From the NCBI RefSeq assembly GCF_024172125.1, contig NZ_JAMZEA010000007.1, positions 434,001 through 498,000 on the forward strand: a stretch of 64,000 nt of DNA, read 5' to 3'. This document shows, piece after piece, positions 34,648 to 43,611 of the stretch; the first letter of the stretch is position 1; each line of letters opens with the position of its first letter. The stretch is from Actinomadura rupiterrae (GTDB taxonomy: Bacteria > Actinomycetota > Actinomycetes > Streptosporangiales > Streptosporangiaceae). The translations under genes and the position numbers were made by a program. Under the pieces are notes generated by a model. That model ran no database searches and had not been told where the DNA came from. It worked only from the letters and a program-made list of their open reading frames with translations.

Positions 34648-35046
34648 TTAGTGGGGGTGGGGGGTGGTGGACCAGGTCCATAGGGCTTGGAGGACGGGGC
34701 CTAGGGCTTGGCCTTGGGGGGTTAGTTCGTAGTGGGTGGTGGGGGGCCAGGCGGGGGTGCGGTGGCGGGTGACGACGTTGGCTTCGGCCAGGTGGGCCAG
34801 GCGGTCGGAGAGGACCTTGTCCGAGAGGGTCGGCAGGGCTTCGCGGAGTTGGGTGTAGGTGCGGCCGCCCTTCAGGAGCTCGCGGATCACGAGGGTCGTC
34901 CAGCGGCCGCGCAGGACGGCGAGGGTGATCTCCACGGGGCAGGTCGGTGTCGGTTCGGGGACGTGGATGTGGGGGTCGTCCGGGAGGCCCGGCTTGGGTG
35001 GCGCGGCTGCTTCGAGCCGCGCGTGACCAACCGTTTGGTGAGCCAC
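34648..35046 (-). CDS. HxlR-family winged-helix regulator
   Basis: This 132-residue protein has 'CPVEITLAVLRGRWTTLVIR' with the HxlR Cys, 'ELLKGGRTYTQLREALPTLS' and 'VVTRHRTPAWPPTTHYELTP' (wing). It is divergent from a SnoaL-like gene 59 nt away, its likely target. The first ~35 residues are an unconserved leader. Confidence 0.88.
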   Translation of the reverse strand: MAHQTVGHARLEAAAPPKPGLPDDPHIHVPEPTPTCPVEITLAVLRGRWTTLVIRELLKGGRTYTQLREALPTLSDKVLSDRLAHLAEANVVTRHRTPAWPPTTHYELTPQGQALGPVLQALWTWSTTPHPH

Positions 35047-35105
35047 GAGAGCGCCTCCTAACGTCCGTTTCAGCGCATTTTCTCAAGGTGAGGGGTGTTG
35101 CACGA

Positions 35106-35495
35106 ATGAGGAGTCTGGCCGAGCGTCCCGAGGACGTGCCGATGGTGTTCGCCGAGCGGTTCAACAGCGGCGACGTGGCGGCGGTGGCGCAGGTGTACGA
35201 GGACGGCGCGCTGTTCGTTCCCGAGCCGGGCACGCCGTTGGAGGGTGAGCGGGCGTTGGCTGCGAACGCCCGGTTCGTGGGGCTGGGGTTGCCGATCACG
35301 GTTCAGCCGCGGCATGTGTACGTCGCGGGCGATGTCGCCCTGCTCATCGTCGACTGGGTCATTGAGGGTGAGGGCGTCGATGGCGCGGCCGTGAAGATTG
35401 AAGGGACGGCTACGGACGTCGCTCGGAGGGGGGCGGACGGCCGATGGCGTTACGTCATTGACAATCCCTTCGGCGCGGCCACGGGCGCCGCCTGA
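35106..35495 (+). CDS. SnoaL/NTF2-like small protein
   Basis: This 129-residue protein starts MRSLAERPEDVPMVFAERFN. The pattern 'FNSGDVAAVAQVYEDGALFV' followed by 'RHVYVAGDVALLIVDWVIEG' is typical of the cone-shaped NTF2-like fold used by SnoaL cyclases, ketosteroid isomerase-like proteins and many stress proteins. The function is not identifiable. ATG 35106 fits; the upstream frame extension overlaps the divergent regulator. Likely controlled by it. Confidence 0.8.
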   Translation: MRSLAERPEDVPMVFAERFNSGDVAAVAQVYEDGALFVPEPGTPLEGERALAANARFVGLGLPITVQPRHVYVAGDVALLIVDWVIEGEGVDGAAVKIEGTATDVARRGADGRWRYVIDNPFGAATGAA

Positions 35496-35556
35496 ATTCG
35501 CCCTTGGAGGAGGGTTTCGCGATCCGCGGCTAGGCGATCGCGGTTGGGCTCTCCGG

Positions 35557-36471
35557 CTACCAGGTGGCGGCGGACTTGAAGGTGGTGGGGGTCGGGGTGT
35601 AGCCGAAGGCTTGGCGGGCGGCGGTGATGTCGTAGGTGCGGTCCTGGGCCAGGTGGCTGATCGCGTAGCGGGTCAGGCGGGGTGGCCTGGGGCTGCGGAC
35701 GAGGAGGAAGGCGGCTTCGGCCACCGCGGCCAGGGCTGCCGCGGGACAGTGCGGGAGGTAGAGGGGGCGGGCGTTGATGCGACGCTCCTTGAGGATGGTC
35801 CGGAGCGCGGTGTCGAGGGTGACGGGTTCGGCGTCGGTGATGTTGTAGACGCCGGGCGGGGCGGTCGGGGCTCGGCGGCAGGCCTGGACGAGGTTGTCGA
35901 TCGAGGTGAGGCTGATGCGCTGGCGGCCGGTGCCGACGGCGGGCAGGTAACGGCCGCGGACGGCTGAGAGGACGCGCGGCAGCAGCGTCGTGTCGCCCGG
36001 GCCGTACACGGCGTGCGGACGGAGGACGACGGCGTCCGGATGGCGCAGGACGTCGCGTTCGGCCGCCGCCTTGGACGCGCCGTAGGCGTTGATGTGGCGC
36101 CTGGACGGCCCCTCGGACTCGGTCGTCATGACGTGCGGGACGTACGGGTCGTACACGCTGGCGGTGCTGACGTGGACGAAGCGGGCGTCCGGCCAGGTGG
36201 CGAGCGCGGCGCGGGTGCCGGACAGGTTGACGGCGAAGAGGTCGGCGGCCGGGCCCCAGTCCGTGACGCTGCCCGCGCAGTGGATCACCGCGTCGACGGG
36301 CGGCGGGGACGTCAGGGGGCCGCGGGTGAGGTCCCAGAAGCGGTAGCCGGGACGGCGTCCGAATTCGAGGACGTCGTGGTCGGCGGCCAGGGCGCGCGCG
36401 ACGGCCCCGCCGACGAAGCCGGACGCGCCGGTCACGGCGATCCTCATCCGGCCGGACGGGTCGGTGGTCAT
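35557..36471 (-). CDS. oleD: OleD-like NAD(P)-dependent 2-alkyl-3-ketoacid reductase
   Basis: This 304-residue extended SDR has 'VTGASGFVGGAVARALA' for NAD(P), 'VSTASVYDPYV' (Ser), and 'YGASKAAAERDVL' (YxxxK). 'VVLRPHAVYGPGDTTLLPR' matches the 3-beta-HSD/OleD subfamily. In Ole pathways it reduces the beta-keto acid made by OleA to a beta-hydroxy acid. It is last in a five-gene coupled operon, with its ATG overlapping the OleC-like stop. Confidence 0.82.
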   Translation of the reverse strand: MTTDPSGRMRIAVTGASGFVGGAVARALAADHDVLEFGRRPGYRFWDLTRGPLTSPPPVDAVIHCAGSVTDWGPAADLFAVNLSGTRAALATWPDARFVHVSTASVYDPYVPHVMTTESEGPSRRHINAYGASKAAAERDVLRHPDAVVLRPHAVYGPGDTTLLPRVLSAVRGRYLPAVGTGRQRISLTSIDNLVQACRRAPTAPPGVYNITDAEPVTLDTALRTILKERRINARPLYLPHCPAAALAAVAEAAFLLVRSPRPPRLTRYAISHLAQDRTYDITAARQAFGYTPTPTTFKSAATW

Positions 36472-37997
36472 TGGACGGCCTCTTTGAGCAGTGTCCGGTC
36501 GAGTTTGCGGGTCCGGCCGGAGCGCGGGAGGGACGGGAGGACGACGATCCGGTCTGGCAGGGCGTCGTGGTCGATGAGCTGCGGGAGGCGGCGGCGCAGG
36601 GACTCGGGGGACGCGGTGCCGGTGATGGCGAGGACGACCTCCTCGTCGCCCGTCTCCGGGTCGGGGACGCCGACGATGGCGGCCTCGTCCACGCCGTCCA
36701 GGGTGCTGATCGCGGGTTCGTAGAGGCCGGGGTACAAGTTGAACTTGCCGCGGATGAGCATGTCCTTCTTGCGGCCCATGAGTACCAGCCGGTCACCTTC
36801 CATCCGGACGAGGTCGCCGGTGGGGAGTTCCTGCAGTGGTGGCTCGCCGAGGTAGCCGCGGCAGAGGTTGGGGCCGGAGAGGCAGAGTTCGCCGTCCGGC
36901 GCTACGCGCGTGCGCACGAGGGGGACGCCGAGGTAGTCGCCCTGACCGGCGTGCGCGAGCTTTTCCGAGGCGGACGCTATGGCGACGGGCAGGATTTCGG
37001 TCATCGCATAGACGGAGAGCACCTCGGCATGGGGCGCGGCCTCCATCGCGCGCCGCAGGACTCCGGCAGGAGCGGGCGCAGCTCCCAGCAGGACGTAGCG
37101 CAGGGTCTTGGGCAGGGACGGTTCGACGTCCAGGATTTCGGACAGGTGGACGGGGACGCAGAACGTGTGCGTCGCGCGGCGTTCGCGCAGGTGCAGCGCG
37201 AAGCGGGTCGGCGACGCGAAAAGCGGCGGCATCGACCAGCGCGCGCCGGACGCCAGCGTCGGAATCCCCAGCATGAGCTGGTCGGTGTGAACGACGTCGC
37301 CCGGGCCCAGCGGGATGCGCTCGCGGAACAGGTCGAGCGCGGCGACCAGCGATGCCTGCGTGTGGACGACCGCACGCGGGTGCTGCGTCGTTCCGGACGT
37401 GAAGATGACCGCCGCCGGCGCGTCCGGATCGACATCGACCTCGACATCGACGTCCGACGCATCGGCAGAAGCCCCAGCCGACGACGCATCGGCAGAAGAT
37501 CCGGCCGAGGATGTGGCCAGCAGGGCGTTCAGTGAGAGGGCGGCGGCGGGGACGCCTGGGAGGCGGCGGCCGGTGTAGATGTGGCGGAGAGGGAGGTCGG
37601 CCAGGTGCGGCAGGAGCAGGCCGCGGCGGCGCGCCAGCGCACGCACGGGACGCAGGCGGCTGGCCGCGTACAGCACGGATTCGGCGGCTGACCAGCGAGG
37701 AGACGCCAGCCGCAACCGAGCGGCGAACATCTCCGGGCCCGCGCCCGGATCGGCGAACACGACCACTCCCCCGGCCGCGACGACACCCAGCGCGAGGACG
37801 AGGCTGTCCGGCGACGGGCGCACGGAGAACAGCACGCCGTCGCCCGTCTGCAGGCCATGGGCGCGCAGCCCGTTCCGGACGGCCAGAACCTTCCGCCGCA
37901 GGTCGCCGTAAGTGAGCTCGGTGCCGTCCCCCGCGATGAGCGCGACCTCGGAGGGCGTGCGCGCCGCCTGGTCCAGGAGGCGTCGGATCAAGGTCAT
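36468..37997 (-). CDS. oleC: OleC-like AMP-dependent beta-lactone synthetase
   Basis: This 509-residue ANL enzyme has P-loop 'AVIFTSGTTQHPRAVVHTQA', 'VYAMTEILPVAIASASEKLA' (OleC proteins have a similar Y-x-x-T-E-x-L-P-V block), 'LPTGDLVRMEGDRLVLMGRK' and 'KDMLIRGKFNLYPGLYEPAI'. OleC adenylates a beta-hydroxy acid and closes a beta-lactone. An acidic Ser/Ala/Asp linker (about residues 165-195) is unusual. Neighbouring OleA- and OleD-like genes support the assignment; an ordinary acyl-CoA ligase is the alternative. Confidence 0.8.
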   Translation of the reverse strand: MTLIRRLLDQAARTPSEVALIAGDGTELTYGDLRRKVLAVRNGLRAHGLQTGDGVLFSVRPSPDSLVLALGVVAAGGVVVFADPGAGPEMFAARLRLASPRWSAAESVLYAASRLRPVRALARRRGLLLPHLADLPLRHIYTGRRLPGVPAAALSLNALLATSSAGSSADASSAGASADASDVDVEVDVDPDAPAAVIFTSGTTQHPRAVVHTQASLVAALDLFRERIPLGPGDVVHTDQLMLGIPTLASGARWSMPPLFASPTRFALHLRERRATHTFCVPVHLSEILDVEPSLPKTLRYVLLGAAPAPAGVLRRAMEAAPHAEVLSVYAMTEILPVAIASASEKLAHAGQGDYLGVPLVRTRVAPDGELCLSGPNLCRGYLGEPPLQELPTGDLVRMEGDRLVLMGRKKDMLIRGKFNLYPGLYEPAISTLDGVDEAAIVGVPDPETGDEEVVLAITGTASPESLRRRLPQLIDHDALPDRIVVLPSLPRSGRTRKLDRTLLKEAVQ

Positions 37998-39220
37998 CGG
38001 GCGTTCTCCTCAAGCCGGACGTTCAGCCGACGGTAGGCCGGGATCAGGACGCCCCGGGCGGCCCGCCGGTCCGTGATCGTCAGCGGGCCGGACGCCAGGA
38101 GCGTCCGCGCGATGGTCCGGATCTCGGCCATGGCCAAGGGGTAGCCCAGGCAGAAGTGCGGCCCGGCCCCGAACCAGAGTCTCCGCAGGTCAGATGGTTG
38201 CGGACGGGACGGGTCGAACGGCCCGTACGCGCGGCAGCAGTTGTGCGTCGCGATGAGGACGCGGTCGCCGGGACGTACCGGAACGTCCGCGATCCGGGTT
38301 TCGGCGTGGACGCTGCGCAGCATCACCGGGGTGGGCGTGGTGACGCGCATCGCCTCGTCGATCGCGCGGTCCAGGAACGCGGGAGAGGCGGCCGCCTCGT
38401 CCAGCGTGCCGGTGTCGTGGAGCAGCGCGATCAGGCGCGGGACGAGCGTCGCGACGGTTTCGGTCCCGGTCAGGAAGAAGGCGCCCGCCGCGCCGCGTGC
38501 TTCGGCCTCGGACAGGCCGAGCGCGCGCATGCGTCCCATCACCGTCGAGGACGAGCCCTCCGCATATGCCTTGGCGGCGATGTCGCCCAGCGGGTCGAGG
38601 ACGGCTCGTGCGCGCGCGATCTGCGAGGGTGACAGTCGGCGCGTCCGGAGCGAGATCATCGACACGATCCGCTCGCCCGCCTCGAACAGCGACCGGAAGT
38701 CCTTTTCGGACGCCGTCTCCAGCCCGATGACCCGGCTGATCACGGCCCCGGCCATCACGTGCATCAGGGCCACGACGTCCACGGTCTCGCCGCGCGCCAG
38801 GCGCTCCGACACGTCCCGCAGCGGGGCGTCCAGGACGTCGTCCACCAGGGTTTCGGCGTACCCGGGCGTGAACAGGTCGGTGAGGCGGCGGCGCAGCGCG
38901 CGGTGCGCCCCGCCTTCCATGTTGAGCAGCACGGACGGGCCGAGGACGGGCGTCCACAGGTCGCCGGGCGAGCCCGGGCCGTCCTTCCGGAAGGTCTCCC
39001 CGTCCATCAGGACGGAGCGGGCGCAACCCGCATCGTTCACCACGACCCCGACGCCCGGCACCCGCACCACCGGCCCCCGCCGCGCCAGCCCCCGCAGCAG
39101 CGGATACGCCACCGGATGCGCGGCCAGATAAACCCGCGCCTCCCAATCCACCCAAGACGGCCTTGCATCCCGTGCCAAGCGTCCCGCCGTAGAGAGCTCG
39201 CTGTTTCGGAACGGGCTCAT
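37994..39220 (-). CDS. Cytochrome P450 in the ole-like operon
   Basis: This 408-residue protein starts MSPFRNSELSTAGRLARDAR. The haem loop is 'WFGAGPHFCLGYPLAMAEIR', the I-helix 'FFLTGTETVATLVPR' and the K-helix 'DEAMRVTTP'. It overlaps both its neighbours by 4 nt, so it is an integral pathway gene. It is related to the divergent P450 at 41182: both have 'RxLWFGAG' before the haem Cys, a 'NxxRAYGPFD/NNAVGPFD' loop and a similar start. They may be a duplicated pair oxidising the same scaffold. Confidence 0.92.
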   Translation of the reverse strand: MSPFRNSELSTAGRLARDARPSWVDWEARVYLAAHPVAYPLLRGLARRGPVVRVPGVGVVVNDAGCARSVLMDGETFRKDGPGSPGDLWTPVLGPSVLLNMEGGAHRALRRRLTDLFTPGYAETLVDDVLDAPLRDVSERLARGETVDVVALMHVMAGAVISRVIGLETASEKDFRSLFEAGERIVSMISLRTRRLSPSQIARARAVLDPLGDIAAKAYAEGSSSTVMGRMRALGLSEAEARGAAGAFFLTGTETVATLVPRLIALLHDTGTLDEAAASPAFLDRAIDEAMRVTTPTPVMLRSVHAETRIADVPVRPGDRVLIATHNCCRAYGPFDPSRPQPSDLRRLWFGAGPHFCLGYPLAMAEIRTIARTLLASGPLTITDRRAARGVLIPAYRRLNVRLEENAR

Positions 39221-39969
39221 CGGATGTCCACGACGGTGGGGCGGTAGCGGTGGTCGGCGTACCAGCCGAGGGTGCGGACGAGGCCGAAGGCGCGCAGGCG
39301 GCGGACGGAGCCGTAGACGACGACGTCGGGCCGCAGGCCGTAGCGGTCGCTGAGGTAGCGGACGCGGTTGACCAGGGCGCGGTCCTCGTGGACGTCCTCG
39401 ATGCGGGTGCGGGGGAAGCCGCCGGAGCGCTCGTACAGCTCGGCGGTGATCGCGACGTTGCAGCCCGGCATCATCACGTAGGGGCCCAGGTAGAGCGGGT
39501 CCTGGTTGCCGGGACGGAACCGGCCGAACCAGGCGGCGACCGTGATCACCGCGGGCAGCAGCCGCCGTTCCCACAGTTTCAGCGGGAACTCGTCAGTGCG
39601 CGGCCGGAGCGGCCCGCTGACCATCTCCAGCCCGTCGTCGAAGGCGCGCTTCAGGGCGGCGAGCCAGCCCTCGTCGGGCAGGCAGTCGGCGTCGGTGCGG
39701 GCGACGTGCGTGGCGCCGGCCGAGATCGCGTGCCGGACGCCGGTGTCGGCCGCGGCGCCGGTGCCCTTCACCGCCTCGTGGACGATCCGGATCTCGGGTT
39801 TCGGGTTCAGCCCCGCGAACTCGCGGACGACCTCGGCCGTCCGGTCGGTGCTCGCGTTGTCGACCACGACCACGGTGAAGCCGGGGTCGGTCTGGGCGGC
39901 GAGCCGGCGCAGCGTCGCGCCGATCGACCGCTCCTCGTTGTAGGCGGGGACGACGACCCAGAGGTCCAT
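39217..39969 (-). CDS. Glycosyltransferase family 2
   Basis: This 250-residue protein starts MDLWVVVPAYNEERSIGATL. The GT-A nucleotide-sugar site is 'VVVVDNASTDRTAEVV', and the metal-binding acidic motif is 'VARTDADCLP' (DxD-like). 'TRIEDVHEDRAL' (E-D) is the catalytic-base region. No membrane anchor. In this operon it could glycosylate the lipid product or make a polar head group. Coupled by ATGA overlaps on both sides. Confidence 0.88.
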   Translation of the reverse strand: MDLWVVVPAYNEERSIGATLRRLAAQTDPGFTVVVVDNASTDRTAEVVREFAGLNPKPEIRIVHEAVKGTGAAADTGVRHAISAGATHVARTDADCLPDEGWLAALKRAFDDGLEMVSGPLRPRTDEFPLKLWERRLLPAVITVAAWFGRFRPGNQDPLYLGPYVMMPGCNVAITAELYERSGGFPRTRIEDVHEDRALVNRVRYLSDRYGLRPDVVVYGSVRRLRAFGLVRTLGWYADHRYRPTVVDIR

Positions 39970-40952
39970 CACAGCTCCATGAAGATCACACCGAGGCTGA
40001 CGCCGCCCGCCAGCCCGATCATCGCGACCCGGTCGCCCGGGCCGCAGCGGCCGTCCCGCCACGCGGTCGCGAGCTGGACGGGCAGCGTCGCGGACGCCAT
40101 GTTCCCGTGCTCCGGCAGCGTCACCACGAGCCGGTCCGGCGGGATGCCGAGCAAGGACCGCAGCACTTCCAGATAGGGAAGTGTCACCTGGTGGACGGCC
40201 ACGACGGCGAAGTCGTCCCAGGTCAGGCCGTTCTTCTCCAGCGCGGACAGGAAGATCTCGGGTCCGGCGGCGAGGAACGCCTCCTTCAGCCGGCGGCCGT
40301 CGCCGCTGAAGTAGGTGGCCTCGGGGTCGCGCGGGCGCATCGACCCGCCGCCCGGGAGCGTCCCGATCCGCCACGCGGACGACACGGCGGCGAAGTCGCG
40401 GTAGAAGATCCCGCGGCCGTCCGGATCGGCCTCGACCAGCACGGCCGCGCCCGCGTCCGAGAGGGTGTAGCCGGCGAACGCGTCCACGAACTGGGCCCGG
40501 TCGCGGACCCGCCACCGCACGGCCCGGGACGGCGCCTCGCCCGTGCAGACCAGCACCCGCTCGGCCTGGCCGGTCCGGATCATCGCGTCCGCGGTCTGCA
40601 GCCCGTTCAGGAAGCTGTTGCAGGCGTTCTTGACGTCGAAGACGGGGCAGGACGCGCCGAGCTTGTCCGCGACGATGTGCGCGGTCGCGGGCTCGACCAG
40701 GTCCTGCGAGGCGGAGCCGAAGACCAGCAGGTCCAGGCTCGCCGGGTCGGCGCCGAGCCGCCGGGCGGCCTCGACCGCAAGGTCGGACGCCTGCTGCTCG
40801 GGACCCAGCACGTGCCGGGCCCGGATTCCGGTCATCCGCTCCACGATGGTCGGGTGCGGCCGGTACCCCTCGATCCGCGCCTCCACGTCCGCGCTGGTCA
40901 GCACGGTCTCGGGCAGGTACGCGGCGGCACCGGCGATGCGCGCTCTGATCAC
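39969..40952 (-). CDS. oleA: OleA/FabH-like ketoacyl synthase III
   Basis: This 327-residue thiolase-fold enzyme has catalytic Cys in 'FDVKNACNSFLNGLQTA' (~111), His in 'VVAVHQVTLPYLEV' (~254) and Asn in 'EHGNMASATLPVQL' (~284). It would condense two acyl-thioesters head-to-head (OleA role) or an acyl-CoA with malonyl-ACP (FabH role). The OleC and OleD homologues in the same operon favour the former. GTG 40952 follows GGGGGACGAGG. It is the first gene of the operon. Confidence 0.82.
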   Translation of the reverse strand: MIRARIAGAAAYLPETVLTSADVEARIEGYRPHPTIVERMTGIRARHVLGPEQQASDLAVEAARRLGADPASLDLLVFGSASQDLVEPATAHIVADKLGASCPVFDVKNACNSFLNGLQTADAMIRTGQAERVLVCTGEAPSRAVRWRVRDRAQFVDAFAGYTLSDAGAAVLVEADPDGRGIFYRDFAAVSSAWRIGTLPGGGSMRPRDPEATYFSGDGRRLKEAFLAAGPEIFLSALEKNGLTWDDFAVVAVHQVTLPYLEVLRSLLGIPPDRLVVTLPEHGNMASATLPVQLATAWRDGRCGPGDRVAMIGLAGGVSLGVIFMEL

Positions 40953-41181
40953 GGTCCTCGTCCCCCGCTTCCGGTCTTCCGGTCCGCCACGGCCGGAGCC
41001 CCCGATAGGCCCGGCGTGGCGTCTGGCAACAGACTCGCTTGCGGACAGGTCCCCTCACCAGGGAGTTCGTACGGAAACTTGGGTGCATGCGGCACTCATC
41101 CCGGCCTGAGTACCTTCGCCTACCCCGATCCGGGGTTTCGGACCATCCCATCGGGCGGCCGCGCCCGGCAGGATCGAACCC
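40953..41181. promoter_or_regulatory. Divergent promoter region between ole-like operon and P450
   Basis: The 229-bp gap holds the promoters of two divergent units. No convincing operator was seen. Confidence 0.4.
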
Positions 41182-41237
41182 GTGCTGACCCGACCTGAAG
41201 CCCGGCAGGATCGAGCCGTGCTGACCCGACCCGAGGC
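41164..41237. repeat. 36-37 bp duplication containing the P450 start codon
   Basis: Copies from 41164 and 41201 share cccggcaggatcga and gtgctgacccgac. Each carries a GTG start in the same frame (41182 and 41218). Confidence 0.9.
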
Positions 41238-42375
41238 CCGGCTGCTCTGGGCCGCCAACCCCTGGCTCTACGCCCTCGTCTGCGCGTTCCGGCACGCCGG
41301 GCCGCTCACCCGCGTGCCGCGCGTGGGGTGGGTGGTGACCGACCCCGTCCTCGCGCGGCGGGTGCTCAACGACCACGCCGCGTTCACCATGGGCGGCGAG
41401 GGCGGTGTCGGGCACCTGTGGGCGCAGCTTTTCGGCCCGGACATGGGACGCTTCTTCGACGGCCCGCGACACGCCGAGCTGCGCACGGCCGTCCGCGACC
41501 TGTTCACCGAGGACGCCGCGCACGACCTGATCGCGCGCACGCAGGGCCCGCACCACGCGCGCCTCGCCGTGGACCTCGCCGGGGGCGCGACCGTCGACCT
41601 CGCCGACTCCGCCCGCGTGCTGGCCGGGCGGATGGTCTGCGACCTGCTCGGCCTGCCGCCGCAGGACTACCGCCGGCTGTTCACGCTCGGCGAGCGGCTG
41701 GCGTCGCTCGCGCTCGGCACGACGGCGTCCACTGACCTGCCAGCGGCGGTTCTGTCGGAGGCGGGTGCCATCGTGGACGAGCTGACCGCCGCCGTCCCGT
41801 CCGCGTACCGCTCGTCAGGGCCGTCCACCCTGCTGGGCCGATGCCGCATGCTCGGACTCGGCGAGGACGTCGCGCGCGGCCTCGCGACGCTGCTCGTCGT
41901 CGCGGGCACCGAGACCGGGGTGTCCGGAACGCTGCGCACGGTCTCGCTCCTGCACGACGCGGGCCAGCAGCGCCTCCTGCTGGACGACCCGGAGCTGCTC
42001 GCCTCCGCCGTCCGCGAGGGCCTGCGCGTCGCGACCCCGGCCCCGCTGATCGGACGGCACGTCGCCCGGAACGTCCGGCTCGCCCCGCACGCCGAGCTGC
42101 GCGCGGGGCAGCGCGTCCTGGTCCTGACCTACCTGGCGAACAACGCGGTCGGCCCGTTCGACATCACGCGTCCTTACGTGCCCGAGACGCGGCAGCTGTG
42201 GTTCGGCGCGGGACGCCACCTGTGCCTGGGCGCGGCCGTCGCACGCGCCCAGGCGGCCTCGACGCTGCGCGCACTGCTGGCATCGGGCCGTCCGTACCAG
42301 ATCACGCATCGCGTCGAAGCGCGCCGCGCACTCGTCCCCACCTACACGAAGCTGCTCGTCAAGACCTCCGCCTAA
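41182..42375 (+). CDS. Cytochrome P450 divergent from the ole-like operon
   Basis: This is a 397-residue protein (385 if translation starts at the duplicated GTG 41218). The haem loop is 'LWFGAGRHLCLGAAVARAQA', the I-helix 'LLVVAGTETGVSGTLR' and the K-helix 'VREGLRVATPAP' (ExxR). It shares overall layout with the operon P450. Likely the second oxidation step of the same pathway (inference). Confidence 0.9.
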   Translation: MLTRPEARQDRAVLTRPEARLLWAANPWLYALVCAFRHAGPLTRVPRVGWVVTDPVLARRVLNDHAAFTMGGEGGVGHLWAQLFGPDMGRFFDGPRHAELRTAVRDLFTEDAAHDLIARTQGPHHARLAVDLAGGATVDLADSARVLAGRMVCDLLGLPPQDYRRLFTLGERLASLALGTTASTDLPAAVLSEAGAIVDELTAAVPSAYRSSGPSTLLGRCRMLGLGEDVARGLATLLVVAGTETGVSGTLRTVSLLHDAGQQRLLLDDPELLASAVREGLRVATPAPLIGRHVARNVRLAPHAELRAGQRVLVLTYLANNAVGPFDITRPYVPETRQLWFGAGRHLCLGAAVARAQAASTLRALLASGRPYQITHRVEARRALVPTYTKLLVKTSA

Positions 42376-42379
42376 CCGC

Positions 42380-42482
42380 ACCCGCACAGCGCCACCGCAC
42401 CCGCACCCGCACCCGCACAGCGCCACCACAACCGCACAGCGCCACCGCAACAGCACAGCGCCACCGCAACAGCACAGCGCCG
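42380..42482. repeat. Short tandem repeats after the P450 gene
   Basis: Repeated cgcacccgcacagcgccacc and agcacagcgccaccgcaac units fill the gap to the next gene. Confidence 0.85.
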
Positions 42483-42504
42483 CCCTCAGAGCGCCCCCAA
42501 GCGC

Positions 42505-43542
42505 CTAGCGGCAGAGGTCTGTAGGGACGCCGTTGCCTAGGGCGGCCGCGTCGAGCACCCATTCCCATGCGGGACGCCACGGTTCCGTACGGGAGGCGAG
42601 TTCCGGCTTGAGCATTTCCGGCCACGACCAGAGCCTGTCGTACGCGGGCTTCCACCACTCGGGCAGCGAATCGTACGCGCGCGAGACGTCCCCATCGGCA
42701 GTGACGCGAACGTAAAGCCAGTGCCCGGACTCGGGGTCGCCCTCGTGCGCGCGCAGGGCTTCGAGGAGCACGCACAGCTCCTTCTTCACTTCCGGGCCGT
42801 GCGGCTCCCTGAAGGAGGAGTAGTTGTCCCCCACGTAACCGGCGACGATCTCGTCCCGGCCGTTCGCGCGCAGGTACTCTACGACGGCGGTGAGTTCGGC
42901 GCTCGGCCCCGGGACGGGCCGCGGGCGCTCGTCCGCCTGCTTCATGGCCATGCCGACGACAGAAGCGTGCAGCTCAGGCAGTATGTGCCACGGCACCTTC
43001 CGCCCGGACGGCTCGCCCTGCCCGGCGGGCACCTCGGGCCTGGAGGACCCGTCCACGAGCCCGGCGCGCTGCAGCACGGCGAGGTCCAGGCCCTCGACGC
43101 CCGACTGCGGCAGGTTCCCTGCGCGGGCCAGATCCACCGAGTCGGAGCCGCCGAGCAGCTCAAGCAAGTCGGCGTCATCGGACGGAAGGATCAGCTCCGC
43201 GCCGTCCTCCAGCGAGTAGGACCGGTGTCCCCAGGACGAACCGTCCCACCAGTACACGAACCCGACGGGCCACGAGCGGTGCAGGATCGCGTCGACCCGC
43301 TCCCAGGGCAGCCAGTCCGGCGCGCCCGCGAGCAGGTCGATCGGCGGGCCCTCGGTGAAGGTGTCGCTGTAGTCGTTGTCGAAGCCGACCAGCACCGCGC
43401 GGCCTCCGGATACCCAGAGCAGGCGCCACCAGCCGTTCCCGATGTCCTCGGACGCGATCCCGTCGGCGTCCAGGGTGAACCCGCGGCCCGCGGCGGCGCG
43501 GACGGCCCCGTGCGCCCACAGCGCGTCCGGTGGCAGAGTCAT
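42505..43542 (-). CDS. Conserved hypothetical protein, SUKH-like appearance
   Basis: This 345-residue cytoplasmic protein starts MTLPPDALWAHGAVRAAAGR. It is Trp-rich in the first 110 residues ('NGWWRLLWVSGGRAVLVGFD', 'VYWWDGSSWG') and again at the C-terminus ('LPEWWKPAYDRLWSWPEMLK'). The spacing of Trp/Asp recalls toxin-immunity proteins, but no family motif is secure. No toxin gene is adjacent. Function unknown. Confidence 0.6.
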   Translation of the reverse strand: MTLPPDALWAHGAVRAAAGRGFTLDADGIASEDIGNGWWRLLWVSGGRAVLVGFDNDYSDTFTEGPPIDLLAGAPDWLPWERVDAILHRSWPVGFVYWWDGSSWGHRSYSLEDGAELILPSDDADLLELLGGSDSVDLARAGNLPQSGVEGLDLAVLQRAGLVDGSSRPEVPAGQGEPSGRKVPWHILPELHASVVGMAMKQADERPRPVPGPSAELTAVVEYLRANGRDEIVAGYVGDNYSSFREPHGPEVKKELCVLLEALRAHEGDPESGHWLYVRVTADGDVSRAYDSLPEWWKPAYDRLWSWPEMLKPELASRTEPWRPAWEWVLDAAALGNGVPTDLCR

Positions 43543-43611
43543 GATCGGCTCCCTTCGCGAAAGGAGCCATCCTGGCAGCCTTCACCCCGCGATGCCGGGA
43601 GAACGGCCAGT

